Shown here one piece after another: positions 36,101 through 44,969 of a stretch of 45,344 bases of DNA. A program made the position numbers and the translations under genes. This DNA comes from Coraliomargarita sp. Its GTDB lineage: Bacteria; Verrucomicrobiota; Verrucomicrobiia; Opitutales; Coraliomargaritaceae. How positions within the stretch are numbered: position 1 is the first letter of the stretch; the number at the start of each line of letters is the position of its first letter. The stretch is taken from assembly GCA_002699365.1 (NCBI GenBank), contig PAAN01000005.1:27479-72822 (forward strand), read 5' to 3'. Below the pieces are notes generated by a model. That model saw nothing but the letters and a program-made list of their open reading frames with translations, did not search any database and was not told the origin of the DNA.

Positions 36101-37483
36101 TTAGCGTGGTGTCACCGGAGGTGGCACTTGCTGCGCCCAATCAAAATAAAACTGAGACATTTGCTCGTATTTTTCACTATTTGAAATACTTAGATCTACT
36201 TGCTCCATTCGATCTGTTCGAAGATTAAACAATTCACTCTCGCCCTGCCTACTGTAAACAAGCTTCCAATCTCCATTGCGTACCGCACCAGAGGTGCCGG
36301 CAAACCACAGTAGAGTCCTTGGCTCCATAAATTCTGGCACCTTTGAAATTAATGGGCTTAAATCTATTCCATCGACCGCTTGCTGTTGATCCAAAGATGC
36401 GCCGGCAAGACTACTTAAGGTAGGTATAATATCTAGTGTCGTCACTGGATAGTTCGACGTAATTGCAGTCGCAATCTTCTGCGGCCAACTTAAAATATAA
36501 GGGACGCGTACGCCACCCTCATAAAATGTCCCTTTATATCCACGAAGCCCAGCAGTACTGCCAAGCATCTCTCCGCGCGGCCAGTGCTCCGGCATGCCCT
36601 TAAATGTAGTACGCGCAGGTCCATTATCACTTACAAATAAGATAACAGTATCCTCTAGGATCGCATTAACTTCGAGCGTATCCAATAAATCTCCCACTCC
36701 CTCATCGATCGCAAGTAGCATAGAAGCATAGAGACGCAGTGGTTCGCTATTAACGTGGGATAGCTTTGATAGGTGCTCACTCTTTCCTTGAAGTGGACTG
36801 TGTGGGGCATTGTAGGATAAATATAGAAAGAATGGTTTCTGCTTCGTCTGAGCACTTACAAATTCACAGGCGTGTCGTGATAAGCGATCGGTCAAATATT
36901 CGTCACCCTCTTTCAGTGGACCCCATATGTCATTAGTTTTACTACTGCCATACTTACCATCTTCAACGCCGTGATAGGCTCCATTATTGTTTGGCCAGTA
37001 ATCACCCTCCCAAACCATTTCATCATATACATAATCAAAATATCGCTTTGCTGGCATTGGGTTCCAAGCAGGATTGTTTAAATTCCACTTACCCACAAGT
37101 GCAGTACAATATCCAGCGCTCTTCATTAGCTCTGAAAGAGTTTGATGTCCACTCGGCACGCGGACCGCTCCCATATCTGGATTCCAATAAACTCCTATTC
37201 GGCTCGGTTGCATCCCGGTAAGCAAGCCGACTCGACTTGGTCCGCAGACGGGACTAATGGTATAGCCTTCGGTAAAGCGTATCCCAGACTCAGCAAGCGA
37301 ATCAATATTTGGAGTTTCTACAAGCGCACCGCCGTAGCAACTAAGGTCACCATAGCCCATGTCATCGACATAAATTAATATAATATTAGGCCTTGGCTCC
37401 GAGCTATGCGCACAAAGTAACAACATAAAAAATAAGCTAATAGTAAGGTACACTTTGAGCGCCGCTAAAGGATTAACTAACAT
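36101..37483 (-). CDS. Sulfatase, CGPSR type
   Basis: A 460-residue exported sulfatase of the arylsulfatase A-like S1 family. After a signal peptide (VYLTISLFFMLLLCAHS) come PNIILIYVDDMGYGDLSCYGG with the metal-binding Asp pair, then PVCGPSRVGLLTGMQPSR, where Cys80 is the formylglycine precursor. TALVGKWNL and DTVILFVSDNGPARTTF, with the metal-binding Asp-Asn, follow. The C-terminal LLWFAGTSGAVRNGDWKLVY is the usual closing strand. It is 8 bp downstream of the CSPTR sulfatase and is the last gene of the receptor-sulfatase-sulfatase operon. The substrate is unknown. Confidence 0.95.
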   Translation of the reverse strand: MLVNPLAALKVYLTISLFFMLLLCAHSSEPRPNIILIYVDDMGYGDLSCYGGALVETPNIDSLAESGIRFTEGYTISPVCGPSRVGLLTGMQPSRIGVYWNPDMGAVRVPSGHQTLSELMKSAGYCTALVGKWNLNNPAWNPMPAKRYFDYVYDEMVWEGDYWPNNNGAYHGVEDGKYGSSKTNDIWGPLKEGDEYLTDRLSRHACEFVSAQTKQKPFFLYLSYNAPHSPLQGKSEHLSKLSHVNSEPLRLYASMLLAIDEGVGDLLDTLEVNAILEDTVILFVSDNGPARTTFKGMPEHWPRGEMLGSTAGLRGYKGTFYEGGVRVPYILSWPQKIATAITSNYPVTTLDIIPTLSSLAGASLDQQQAVDGIDLSPLISKVPEFMEPRTLLWFAGTSGAVRNGDWKLVYSRQGESELFNLRTDRMEQVDLSISNSEKYEQMSQFYFDWAQQVPPPVTPR

Positions 37484-37491
37484 AATAGGTA

Positions 37492-38931
37492 TTAATTATC
37501 ATAACGCTCAAAAAAGCGCGTCTTAACTGCACCAAAATTGCCCTTTTTCCAGCTATTACTGTCTTCCGGCTTTTCGGCACTGACTTGTTCTAAATATAGC
37601 TCTAAGGCGGCACTCATCAGCGCTTTAAGAGCTGTCTTTTCGCCCGATAAATCAATGCTCTCTGCTGGGTCCTTAGCAACGTCAAACAATAAGTCGCGCT
37701 GCGAAGAGTAAAAACGCAGCAATTTATAGTCGCCTATTCGGATCGCTGAATGGGGCTCATTGATTCCGACCATGTTGTAATGCGGGAAGTGAAAAACAAG
37801 ACCCTCTGCTGGGCGAGCGATTAAAGAATCAGAATTATTAAGTACTGCTGCAAAACTACGCCCATCGAGATTCTTAGGAAGCGAACCTGTAAATCCAGCT
37901 AGCTCGGCAACTGTAGGTAGCAAGTCATAACTAATAACAGGTGTATCACTCTGGTCACCTGCTTTGATTCTTGGACCCATGACCGCAAACGGCACACGAA
38001 TGCCACCTTCGGTTAAGTCCCACTTGCCTCGTAGTAGCGGCGAGTTAAGCCCCTGCGCATAAGGGGCACCTTTATTGACCTGCATCGGCAGGCAGGGCAT
38101 GCCACCATTATCCGAGGTAAAGATTACATAAGTATTTTCAGCTAAACCCATGGAATCAAATGCCTCTAACAATGTTCCTACAGAGCGGTCTAAATCTGCG
38201 ACCATAGCTGCATAGGCGCGGTTGCTATGCAACTGTCCCGCTTTACTAAGTAAGGTACTTGCGTACGTATCCTCGGAATAGACTAAATCGGAGTGCAATG
38301 CATAGTGAGAAATTTGAACGAAAAATGGCTTCTCATTTTTGATTGAATCTTGCATGAAATCAATCGCCCGAGCAGTCAATGAATCGACTCTTTTTGGGTC
38401 TTCTTCGGCATAGCCACCCCACTCGCGTTCGTGATTTCGCATGGTAAATCCGCCCTGTTTGTTGGTGGTACGACCATCATGTACATCATAGCCATAGCGC
38501 TCGGGATCTGCGCTAATATGCCATTTACCAAAATGAGCGCAGCGGTAATCTGGATTAGCTGATTTGAGTAACTGAGGGATGCCAACTTGATTATGATCGG
38601 CGCCATTGTCTCCTAGCACTCTTGTGTAGTGTAGGCGCGCTGGTGACTTTCCAAATTGCACGCTATAGCGAGTTGGTGAGCATACCGGCGAAGCCGCGTA
38701 GCCGTGGCTAAAGCGCATTCCGCGCTCGAGCAAGGCATCCATATTAGGGGTCTGATGAAAATCGCTCTTCGCAGCTGGAAGACTTTTATCCATTGGCGCG
38801 GATAAGCTAGACCATCCATGATCGTCCGTGAGGACCAAAATAAAGTTAGGCGATGAATTTGCGAACAGACCAGATCCAAAAAAAGCACAAAGCATTATGC
38901 CTGTAAGGAAAATACTTTTTATATGCAGCAC
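37492..38931 (-). CDS. Sulfatase, CSPTR type
   Basis: An exported sulfatase of about 480 residues. The family blocks are FILVLTDDHGWSS, the formylglycine motif ASPVCSPTRYSVQFGKSPAR (C-x-P-x-R with Thr in place of Ser), AHFGKWHIS, YVIFTSDNGGMPC and the C-terminal SAIRIGDYKLLRFY. I chose GTG 38931 because it gives a proper signal peptide (LHIKSIFLTGIMLCAFFGSGLFA); the longest frame begins at TTG 38958 and an ATG exists at 38895. It lies about 50 bp after the receptor and 8 bp before the next sulfatase, so the three form an operon. Confidence 0.93.
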   Translation of the reverse strand: MLHIKSIFLTGIMLCAFFGSGLFANSSPNFILVLTDDHGWSSLSAPMDKSLPAAKSDFHQTPNMDALLERGMRFSHGYAASPVCSPTRYSVQFGKSPARLHYTRVLGDNGADHNQVGIPQLLKSANPDYRCAHFGKWHISADPERYGYDVHDGRTTNKQGGFTMRNHEREWGGYAEEDPKRVDSLTARAIDFMQDSIKNEKPFFVQISHYALHSDLVYSEDTYASTLLSKAGQLHSNRAYAAMVADLDRSVGTLLEAFDSMGLAENTYVIFTSDNGGMPCLPMQVNKGAPYAQGLNSPLLRGKWDLTEGGIRVPFAVMGPRIKAGDQSDTPVISYDLLPTVAELAGFTGSLPKNLDGRSFAAVLNNSDSLIARPAEGLVFHFPHYNMVGINEPHSAIRIGDYKLLRFYSSQRDLLFDVAKDPAESIDLSGEKTALKALMSAALELYLEQVSAEKPEDSNSWKKGNFGAVKTRFFERYDN

Positions 38932-38980
38932 TGAATTTATAATACTAATAATAAACAATCTATAACCCTAAAGCTAAGCC

Positions 38981-41900
38981 CTAAAAAGCAATTTTAGTCA
39001 TAAAGCGAACCGAGCGCCCCTCACGATAGAAAGCATAATTACCTCGATTGATTAGATCTCGGTTATCCAATATGTTATAAATGTTTAAACCTAGACTTAC
39101 TTTAGGAGGTTTACCTGGTCCCTTCAATTTAAACGAGTAATTCATAAATAAATTAGTAGAGAATTCATGCCCTAGTTTGAGTGGGTGCTGACTGTCAATA
39201 ACACCATTTTCGTCTACAAAATTAAAGAAAGTTACCATACTTGGCGAGCGCCATGTTTGGTTCAAGCCAACTGCTAAATTTCTCAATGGACCATCTAAGA
39301 ATTTATAGCGCGCAGTAAAATTTGCGCGCTGCTTCGGACGCCCAGGGAGCTGATCGCCCTGATAGAAATACTGCAATTGCTTTTCAGGAGTAATCGATGG
39401 ATGCAATCCAACAATAGAATTATCGATAGTACAGTTATAGGAAGCTAAAAATGTTACCGCTTTACTTGGATTATACGTGACATCGAACTCAACTCCCTTC
39501 GATAGGGTCACATCACCTACTGAGCGGCGACCTGCCATCATGCTTTGCCTTAAACTCGGAGTAAAACTATTACCCTCATTCGGAGCATAGTATAAATAAC
39601 TATACTCACCAGCTAACTCACCATTAGGAGACCCATACTTACTGTAAGGATAAATAGTACTTAGCATCGCAGTAGTGTAAGCAAACTCATCATCATTTTC
39701 TTTTTCGATTTCGTAATAAACGATCTGTCCATCTACCTTCTTCCCAGCTAGGCTAAAACGAAAGCCCCCTTCAATTCCTTTACCGTACTCAGGAGGTGCG
39801 ATTTCTCCAATCGGTGTGCGTTGTGTACCACCAGGAGACTCAATCGATTCGGCATAATTTGCAAAAATACCCAATGAAGGGTTGATCCAATATAACAGGC
39901 CCAGCGATGGACTTACTTGATGATATGTTTTTGATTCCTTATTGTTATGGATGTCGTCAGTGGGGTCGTCTAAATTATCATAACCATGAACAACCACTTT
40001 TCGCAGGCTAGATTTCAGGTCAATCGCATCGTATCGAGCACCTAGTAATGTATGTAAACGTCCATTCAAGAACTCACTTTGCAGCGCAAACCATTGACTA
40101 AATGTATTTACTTCGGAGCGCTGCACTTGTTTCAAAGCCCATAGTGAATCACTTGGGTCATACACTCGGTAAGTATCATTTTCAGCGTCATAATTGTAGA
40201 GTGCATAATCATTATCTAGCGGGAGACTTGTCGCAGGGTCACGATATGCAGTGGTTAATAAAGGGTCGTCCCCCCTGTCTTCCAATGGAACTTCAGCTTG
40301 CGGCAAATTAATCGCTGCGACTAAATTACCAGTAACAGGATCTACGCCTAATGGAATTTGCTTAATACCAAATCCATTGGGTGAATCTTCAAGCTGCCCT
40401 GGAAACTTGTAATACGATAGATATGAATCAGTCGGACCTGCTCTTAACTGACGAATTTGCCATTGCAAAGGATTCTGACCATTTGTTAGCGCGACGTCAC
40501 CTATTAATGGCAACAAATCTACATTAGAATTACGCACAAAATCAAAACTTATACCTGGCACAGATGGATCGAATCCTTCACTCAGCTTAAAATATTCATA
40601 ACTTCTTTGGGCAGATGAAAATCTGTTATTATCCGCTCGATCAAGGGCAGCATAAGAACCCTCAGGACCACCCAAAAATTGCATCACTTCAAATGCCCCA
40701 CTAGGAATCATATCATATTCTTGAGCATACTTTTTATCTATATCTGAGTCGACTCCACCTACTAATTTATGTTGCCCGAACTTAGTCGGAAATGCGCCGT
40801 CGTAAATAAATGTAGCCTTGATTCCATCTCGCTCTGTTTCCCAATGGCTTTTTGTCCAATAAGTCCGAATAAATGGGTCTTCTAAATTGTAAGATGTCTT
40901 CGGATCATCTTGATATAATAAATTAAAATGTTGGTGCACAGTTCCTGCGCCATAACTGTCACGACTAAGTCCATTGCCTTCTACTTCTTGACTATTAACA
41001 GCAAACTCAATTTCGAAGTCATCATTTATAATATGCTGCAGCTTAGCCGTGTAGAAGTGACCATCACGATCATTCATCTTATCTGGTCCGCCAATCGAAC
41101 CATAATTACTCGCATTGATGCCCTCGTAAAGCGCAGCAATATCAGCTCTGCTGTTTAAATTAGCACTATTTTCAAGTATGTGATTAGTGACTGTATCCGA
41201 TAAGTATTTCACATAGTCAGGAGTGTACGGTACATTATATTCCCAACGACTTAATAAACCTTGATAGTCGGTTTGAGTTCCTGATGGTGCGCCATAAATC
41301 GGCACTCCGTTAGGGAGTGCGCTGGAGTTGTTCCATATGGTCCAATTAGAGTAATCATCTATAGTAGGGACTGATTCAGTCGCAATTTCTCCAGTAGTAT
41401 TATCCAAAAAGCTAACCCATGAATTATTTACCCTTTCGGCATCGATTACAGATCCTATTTTACTAAAAGTATAATTGTCGTCATCTCTTTTAGTGCTATC
41501 CTTTAAAGCCCGCACTGGAAAGTACGCTTCTGTGTCCACATTTTCAAAATGGAGTTGCAGATTAGTTTTTGAGTTCGGCTTAAAGGTAACTGCTACTGTA
41601 TCGCCTTTATACCCAAACTTTTTGTACGGGTGATTATACCCTTGGGATAGATCGACTGCCATATATTTTACGGCTAGTTGATCATTGATAATCTGATTAA
41701 TTGTTAGCTCTTTACGGCTAAAATCTTTGTTGCCGCTTGTATAACTAGCGACTGCGGCATTTTTGGCAAAATTAGCGATGTATGGAATCGTGTTAATCGA
41801 ACCACCTGGGGATGCCTGGCCAAATATTAAGCTATTCGCGCCTTTGATAATATCTACTCGATTAACATTATATCCATCACGGGGAACGGTACGTGGAAAA

Positions 41901-42316
41901 TAATCGTATCGAGAAACACTGGCACGAAAGCCGCGAATACGGAGGCGATCTAAACTAAAGCCATCCGGATCGGTATCAATGCCAGAGACAACTGCTGCCA
42001 AATCTTCATTGGACTGAATGCCTAAATCAGAAAGTAATTCCTCGTTGACGATCGACATCGTAATTGGGGTGTTTTTAACGAGCGAGTTTGTGCGGGTCGC
42101 AGAATTACTATTAGCAGAAAAATACCCCTGATCATCAGAAGCGCTCACTTCGAAATCCGAGAGAATATAAATCTCTTCATTTTCCACATCGTCCGCACCG
42201 CTAACTGCGATCACTGCAGTGTCAGCATCATTAACAGTATTGAAGTCACTGTCCTCTTGTCCATACGCAGGGATAGTAAAACTAGCTAGTAAAAATAAAA
42301 CGATACAATATCTCAT
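38981..42316 (-). CDS. TonB-dependent outer-membrane receptor
   Basis: A 1111-residue outer-membrane receptor for energised import, probably of oligosaccharides. The signal peptide is RYCIVLFLLASFTIPAYGQ. A segment EEIYILSDFEVSASDDQGYFSAN resembles the N-terminal sequence common in Opitutae receptors and may hold the TonB box. The plug follows (TPITMSIVNEELLSDLGIQ, LRIRGFRASVSR, VDIIKGANSLIFGQASPGGSIN), then a long beta-barrel ending in RFMTKIAF with the terminal Phe. No SusD-type lipoprotein is encoded nearby. The first in-frame codon is GTG at 42343, but ATG 42316 starts the signal peptide. It heads an operon with two sulfatases. Confidence 0.94.
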   Translation of the reverse strand: MRYCIVLFLLASFTIPAYGQEDSDFNTVNDADTAVIAVSGADDVENEEIYILSDFEVSASDDQGYFSANSNSATRTNSLVKNTPITMSIVNEELLSDLGIQSNEDLAAVVSGIDTDPDGFSLDRLRIRGFRASVSRYDYFPRTVPRDGYNVNRVDIIKGANSLIFGQASPGGSINTIPYIANFAKNAAVASYTSGNKDFSRKELTINQIINDQLAVKYMAVDLSQGYNHPYKKFGYKGDTVAVTFKPNSKTNLQLHFENVDTEAYFPVRALKDSTKRDDDNYTFSKIGSVIDAERVNNSWVSFLDNTTGEIATESVPTIDDYSNWTIWNNSSALPNGVPIYGAPSGTQTDYQGLLSRWEYNVPYTPDYVKYLSDTVTNHILENSANLNSRADIAALYEGINASNYGSIGGPDKMNDRDGHFYTAKLQHIINDDFEIEFAVNSQEVEGNGLSRDSYGAGTVHQHFNLLYQDDPKTSYNLEDPFIRTYWTKSHWETERDGIKATFIYDGAFPTKFGQHKLVGGVDSDIDKKYAQEYDMIPSGAFEVMQFLGGPEGSYAALDRADNNRFSSAQRSYEYFKLSEGFDPSVPGISFDFVRNSNVDLLPLIGDVALTNGQNPLQWQIRQLRAGPTDSYLSYYKFPGQLEDSPNGFGIKQIPLGVDPVTGNLVAAINLPQAEVPLEDRGDDPLLTTAYRDPATSLPLDNDYALYNYDAENDTYRVYDPSDSLWALKQVQRSEVNTFSQWFALQSEFLNGRLHTLLGARYDAIDLKSSLRKVVVHGYDNLDDPTDDIHNNKESKTYHQVSPSLGLLYWINPSLGIFANYAESIESPGGTQRTPIGEIAPPEYGKGIEGGFRFSLAGKKVDGQIVYYEIEKENDDEFAYTTAMLSTIYPYSKYGSPNGELAGEYSYLYYAPNEGNSFTPSLRQSMMAGRRSVGDVTLSKGVEFDVTYNPSKAVTFLASYNCTIDNSIVGLHPSITPEKQLQYFYQGDQLPGRPKQRANFTARYKFLDGPLRNLAVGLNQTWRSPSMVTFFNFVDENGVIDSQHPLKLGHEFSTNLFMNYSFKLKGPGKPPKVSLGLNIYNILDNRDLINRGNYAFYREGRSVRFMTKIAF

Positions 42317-42371
42317 AATTGGACTGTTAAAAAATAAAAACACGGGTCAAAGCGGTAGGGTACAATTGGCT

Positions 42372-42393
42372 TGTCAATGCAATTTAATGCAAT
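42372..42393 (-). promoter_or_regulatory. Candidate operator, copy C, with adjacent -35-like element (TonB receptor)
   Basis: TTGCATTAAATTGCA (minus strand, 42392-42378) is directly followed by TTGACA (42377-42372), a perfect -35 consensus, but no good -10 is at 17 bp. On the plus strand AATGCAAT occurs twice with a 10-bp period (42376-42383, 42386-42393). The site also lies 39 bp before the divergent secreted-protein gene. Confidence 0.55.
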
Positions 42394-42431
42394 GATTGTT
42401 GATTAATAAACCATTTAATCAACACATAAAA

Positions 42432-43280
42432 ATGTCCTACTGCAGTAAGCAATTCTCGTTCTTAAATTTTATAGCGCTTCTGCTAGCTTTGCACCAAAGC
42501 CACGCAGAAATAACTGAAAGCTTCAACATGTCAGCAGTATCCGGAAGCGATATCGGTAGCCCAGGTGCGCGCGCAGGAGCTGATAGTAAGGGCTGGATGA
42601 GTACCTGGCAAACCGTTGTTGGTACGGCTCGCTACAGCACTGACGATTTAAGCATCGACTCTTTATCCTCTACTGGAGGATCCTTACAGTTACGTGGTGA
42701 GAAGAAAGCCAAAAGCATCGGAAGAGCTGTCGTTATGCGACAAATGGATGCTACTTACTCTGGAGATGTCTACGGACAATTCCGCTTTAATTCTGGATCT
42801 CCTCATAATGACTCAGTTATCGGAGTTTTATTTAGCGCTCCTAGCCAAGAGCCCCCAACTCCAAAAACCGCGATGTTTGCGATCTGCCCAAAGCGCTGGG
42901 GTTCTAACTATGGAATGATTGGTGCAGGACAAAAAGTTGCTAAGGTAGATATGGGAGCTGCGTGCGAAGCATTCCTAAACTATTTAGTCTTATGGAAATT
43001 AGAGAATTTGCCAGAACCTGGGAAACGTAAAAAAATTCAGCTCAAAATGTGGGTCCTCAACGAGGCGCAAGCCTCACACTTTAAGGCATCCAATTTTTCG
43101 GAAAATTCACTTTTAGAAGCTAGTCGTGGATCCGAAAAAGAACAGGTGTCCCAATTTACATCCGTTACAATACCCAACTCTAAAAGGACCTTAGCACGCG
43201 GAATGGTCGTTTCTTTGTTTAACTTCTCGACGCCACAACTGTACTTTGATGAAATACATCTATCGGCTACAGGATTTTAA
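42432..43280 (+). CDS. Secreted protein of unknown function
   Basis: A 282-residue protein with a signal peptide (FSFLNFIALLLALHQSHA). The rest is rich in short strands with alternating Gly, Ser, Thr and Asp, such as GDVYGQFRFNSGSPHNDSVIGVLF, RKKIQLKMWVLNEAQ and PQLYFDEIHLSATGF, suggesting a jelly-roll/LamG-like carbohydrate-binding fold, but I recognise no family and no catalytic motif. The frame begins at TTG 42396; ATG 42432 precedes a normal signal peptide. It is divergent from the receptor with operator copy C between them, so it is probably a periplasmic or surface glycan-binding part of the locus. Confidence 0.7.
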   Translation: MSYCSKQFSFLNFIALLLALHQSHAEITESFNMSAVSGSDIGSPGARAGADSKGWMSTWQTVVGTARYSTDDLSIDSLSSTGGSLQLRGEKKAKSIGRAVVMRQMDATYSGDVYGQFRFNSGSPHNDSVIGVLFSAPSQEPPTPKTAMFAICPKRWGSNYGMIGAGQKVAKVDMGAACEAFLNYLVLWKLENLPEPGKRKKIQLKMWVLNEAQASHFKASNFSENSLLEASRGSEKEQVSQFTSVTIPNSKRTLARGMVVSLFNFSTPQLYFDEIHLSATGF

Positions 43281-43286
43281 AGATGA

Positions 43287-43309
43287 CCCATAAGTTAACA
43301 GCTTATGGG
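43287..43309 (+). terminator. Hairpin after the secreted-protein gene
   Basis: CCCATAAG (43287-43294) and CTTATGGG (43302-43309) are perfect complements around TTAACAG, six bases after the stop codon. There is no clear T-run after the stem, so this may be a terminator of weak type or an mRNA-stabilising end. Confidence 0.45.
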
Positions 43310-43358
43310 ATAAGTACTCCCTTTAATCCCTGCAACCATTACCCTAATACCACAAAAA

Positions 43359-43375
43359 AATAACAGACTGTTATT
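43359..43375. promoter_or_regulatory. Palindrome upstream of the GPH symporter gene
   Basis: AATAACAG and CTGTTATT, perfect 8-base arms around a single A, 61 bp before the symporter start. It differs from the 15-bp LacI-candidate motif and could be the site of another regulator. Confidence 0.45.
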
Positions 43376-43436
43376 AGTATTGAGTACTATTGCTTCCAAA
43401 CAATTACCCAAGTAAAACATCCTATACTCCACATTT

Positions 43437-44819
43437 ATGACGCAAACTAAACTCTCTACTGGTGAAAAGATCGGCTATGGATTAGGAGACACCGCATCGA
43501 ATTTATACTTCAAATTTTTCGAAGTATTTTTAGTCTACTATTACACGGATATCTTCGGATTAAACCCAGCAGCAATGGGCACGATGTTTCTTGTAGCGAA
43601 CCTATGGGATGCAATCAACGACCCCTTAATGGGGGCAATAGCAGACCGCACGAATACAAAAAACGGCAAATATCGGCCTTACTTACTTTGGTTTGCTATT
43701 CCTTACGGATTAACTGGATGGCTAATCTTTGCTAATTTCGAATTTCTCACAGACCCCAGTCTAAAATTAATCTACGCCTATGCGACCTTCATCTTGTTTA
43801 AGATGGTGTATACGGCGATTAATGTTCCCTACTCCGCAATGATGGGGGTAATTAGTGCAGATGCAGAAGATCGCCAAGAACTCGGTCGTTTTCGATTTCT
43901 TGGCGCTTTCGGTGGTGGATTTTTGATCTTTTTAACCGTTCGCCCGTTAGTTGAATTCTTGGGTAAGGGCGATGAAGGACTCGGCTTCCAGCTTACAATG
44001 GGGATCTTTGGAATCCTCTCGATCCTTTGTTTTTACATATGTTATAAAACGACCAAAGAAAGAATTACTGCGCAAACAGATGCGAATGCAGTCACCATTT
44101 TACAAGACCTCTCGTTTTTAGTTAAAAATAGACCATGGGTCATTATGTTTATTGCAGGCATATTAACCCTAACTAATGTGGTTTTAAGAGGATCCGTGAC
44201 TATTCACTACTGTGAATACTATTTAGGATGGGGATCGGAAAAAGTCTTCTTATGGATGGATATCACGACGCTCTTTCTATCGACTGGCACCCTAGCCTTT
44301 ATTGCTGGTTGTTATATGACCAAATTAGTTCTGAGCGTTTTCACCAAGAAATTTGCGCTAACTGCATTAACTATAATTAATGCAATCGGTATATTTATCT
44401 TTTTCATAGTCCCACCGGAGGCAACAACTACATTATTTACACTTAATCTTTTCTGTAGTTTTGTCGCTGGTCCTACGCCCGCAATTGTATGGGCGCTCTA
44501 CACCGATGTAGCTGATTATGGAGAATGGAAGTACGGTCGGCGCGCGACTGGACTGGTCTTTTCGGCCGCGCAGTTTGCACAAAAAATGGGCATTACAATT
44601 GCTGGTAGTGCTGCAGGGTTTCTGCTTGCCGGTTACGGTTATATTGCCAACCAAGAACAGACTGACGAAGCACTATTAGGGATTCGAATCATCTTCTGTA
44701 TATTGCCTGGTACTTTAGCACTGGCTAATGGTCTGCTGCTACTATTCTACCCATTATCACAGAAGCAAACTGAAGAAATTCAAGCAGAACTTGCGGTTAC
44801 AAGAGCAAGTCAAGGCTAG
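43437..44819 (+). CDS. GPH-family sugar:cation symporter (MFS)
   Basis: A 460-residue inner-membrane transporter of the glycoside-pentoside-hexuronide:cation symporter family (MelB/XylP-like). The N-terminus has the family signature GYGLGDTASNLYFKFFEVFLVYYYTDIFGL, followed by the conserved NDPLMGAIADRTNTKNGKYRPYLLW in the first cytoplasmic loop and AINVPYSAMMGVISADAEDRQEL. The remainder alternates hydrophobic helices, about twelve in all, and FVAGPTPAIVWALYTDVADYGEWK is a typical second-half block. It would import a mono- or disaccharide released in the periplasm. Convergent with GH16 and downstream of a separate palindrome, it probably has its own promoter. Confidence 0.94.
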   Translation: MTQTKLSTGEKIGYGLGDTASNLYFKFFEVFLVYYYTDIFGLNPAAMGTMFLVANLWDAINDPLMGAIADRTNTKNGKYRPYLLWFAIPYGLTGWLIFANFEFLTDPSLKLIYAYATFILFKMVYTAINVPYSAMMGVISADAEDRQELGRFRFLGAFGGGFLIFLTVRPLVEFLGKGDEGLGFQLTMGIFGILSILCFYICYKTTKERITAQTDANAVTILQDLSFLVKNRPWVIMFIAGILTLTNVVLRGSVTIHYCEYYLGWGSEKVFLWMDITTLFLSTGTLAFIAGCYMTKLVLSVFTKKFALTALTIINAIGIFIFFIVPPEATTTLFTLNLFCSFVAGPTPAIVWALYTDVADYGEWKYGRRATGLVFSAAQFAQKMGITIAGSAAGFLLAGYGYIANQEQTDEALLGIRIIFCILPGTLALANGLLLLFYPLSQKQTEEIQAELAVTRASQG

Positions 44820-44857
44820 CCTTTGTACTTACTAGCAAGTGTTGGTGACTAACTAAT

Positions 44858-44880
44858 AGCGAGGAATCTGCGCTTTTGTT
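44858..44880 (+). terminator. Possible terminator of the GPH symporter
   Basis: A short stem AGCG (44858-44861) / CGCT (44871-44874), with some further inner pairing, is followed by TTTTGTTTATT. It sits 39 bp after the stop. The stem is short, so confidence is low. Confidence 0.35.
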
Positions 44881-44969
44881 TATTCATCAATAAGTGATAA
44901 ATAGTACTTCAATAGAAGCGCTAGATAGCATGTAAGGAGCTCACTACCTTCTAGTATTGTAGAATCAAA

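Noticed and set aside
35944..44923. AAGCGCTA present both before the first sulfatase (35943-35950) and at 44916-44923, resembling a CpG-centred LacI operator
   Set aside because: Only eight bases match, the flanks are not symmetric, and the second copy lies between convergent gene ends where an operator is unlikely.
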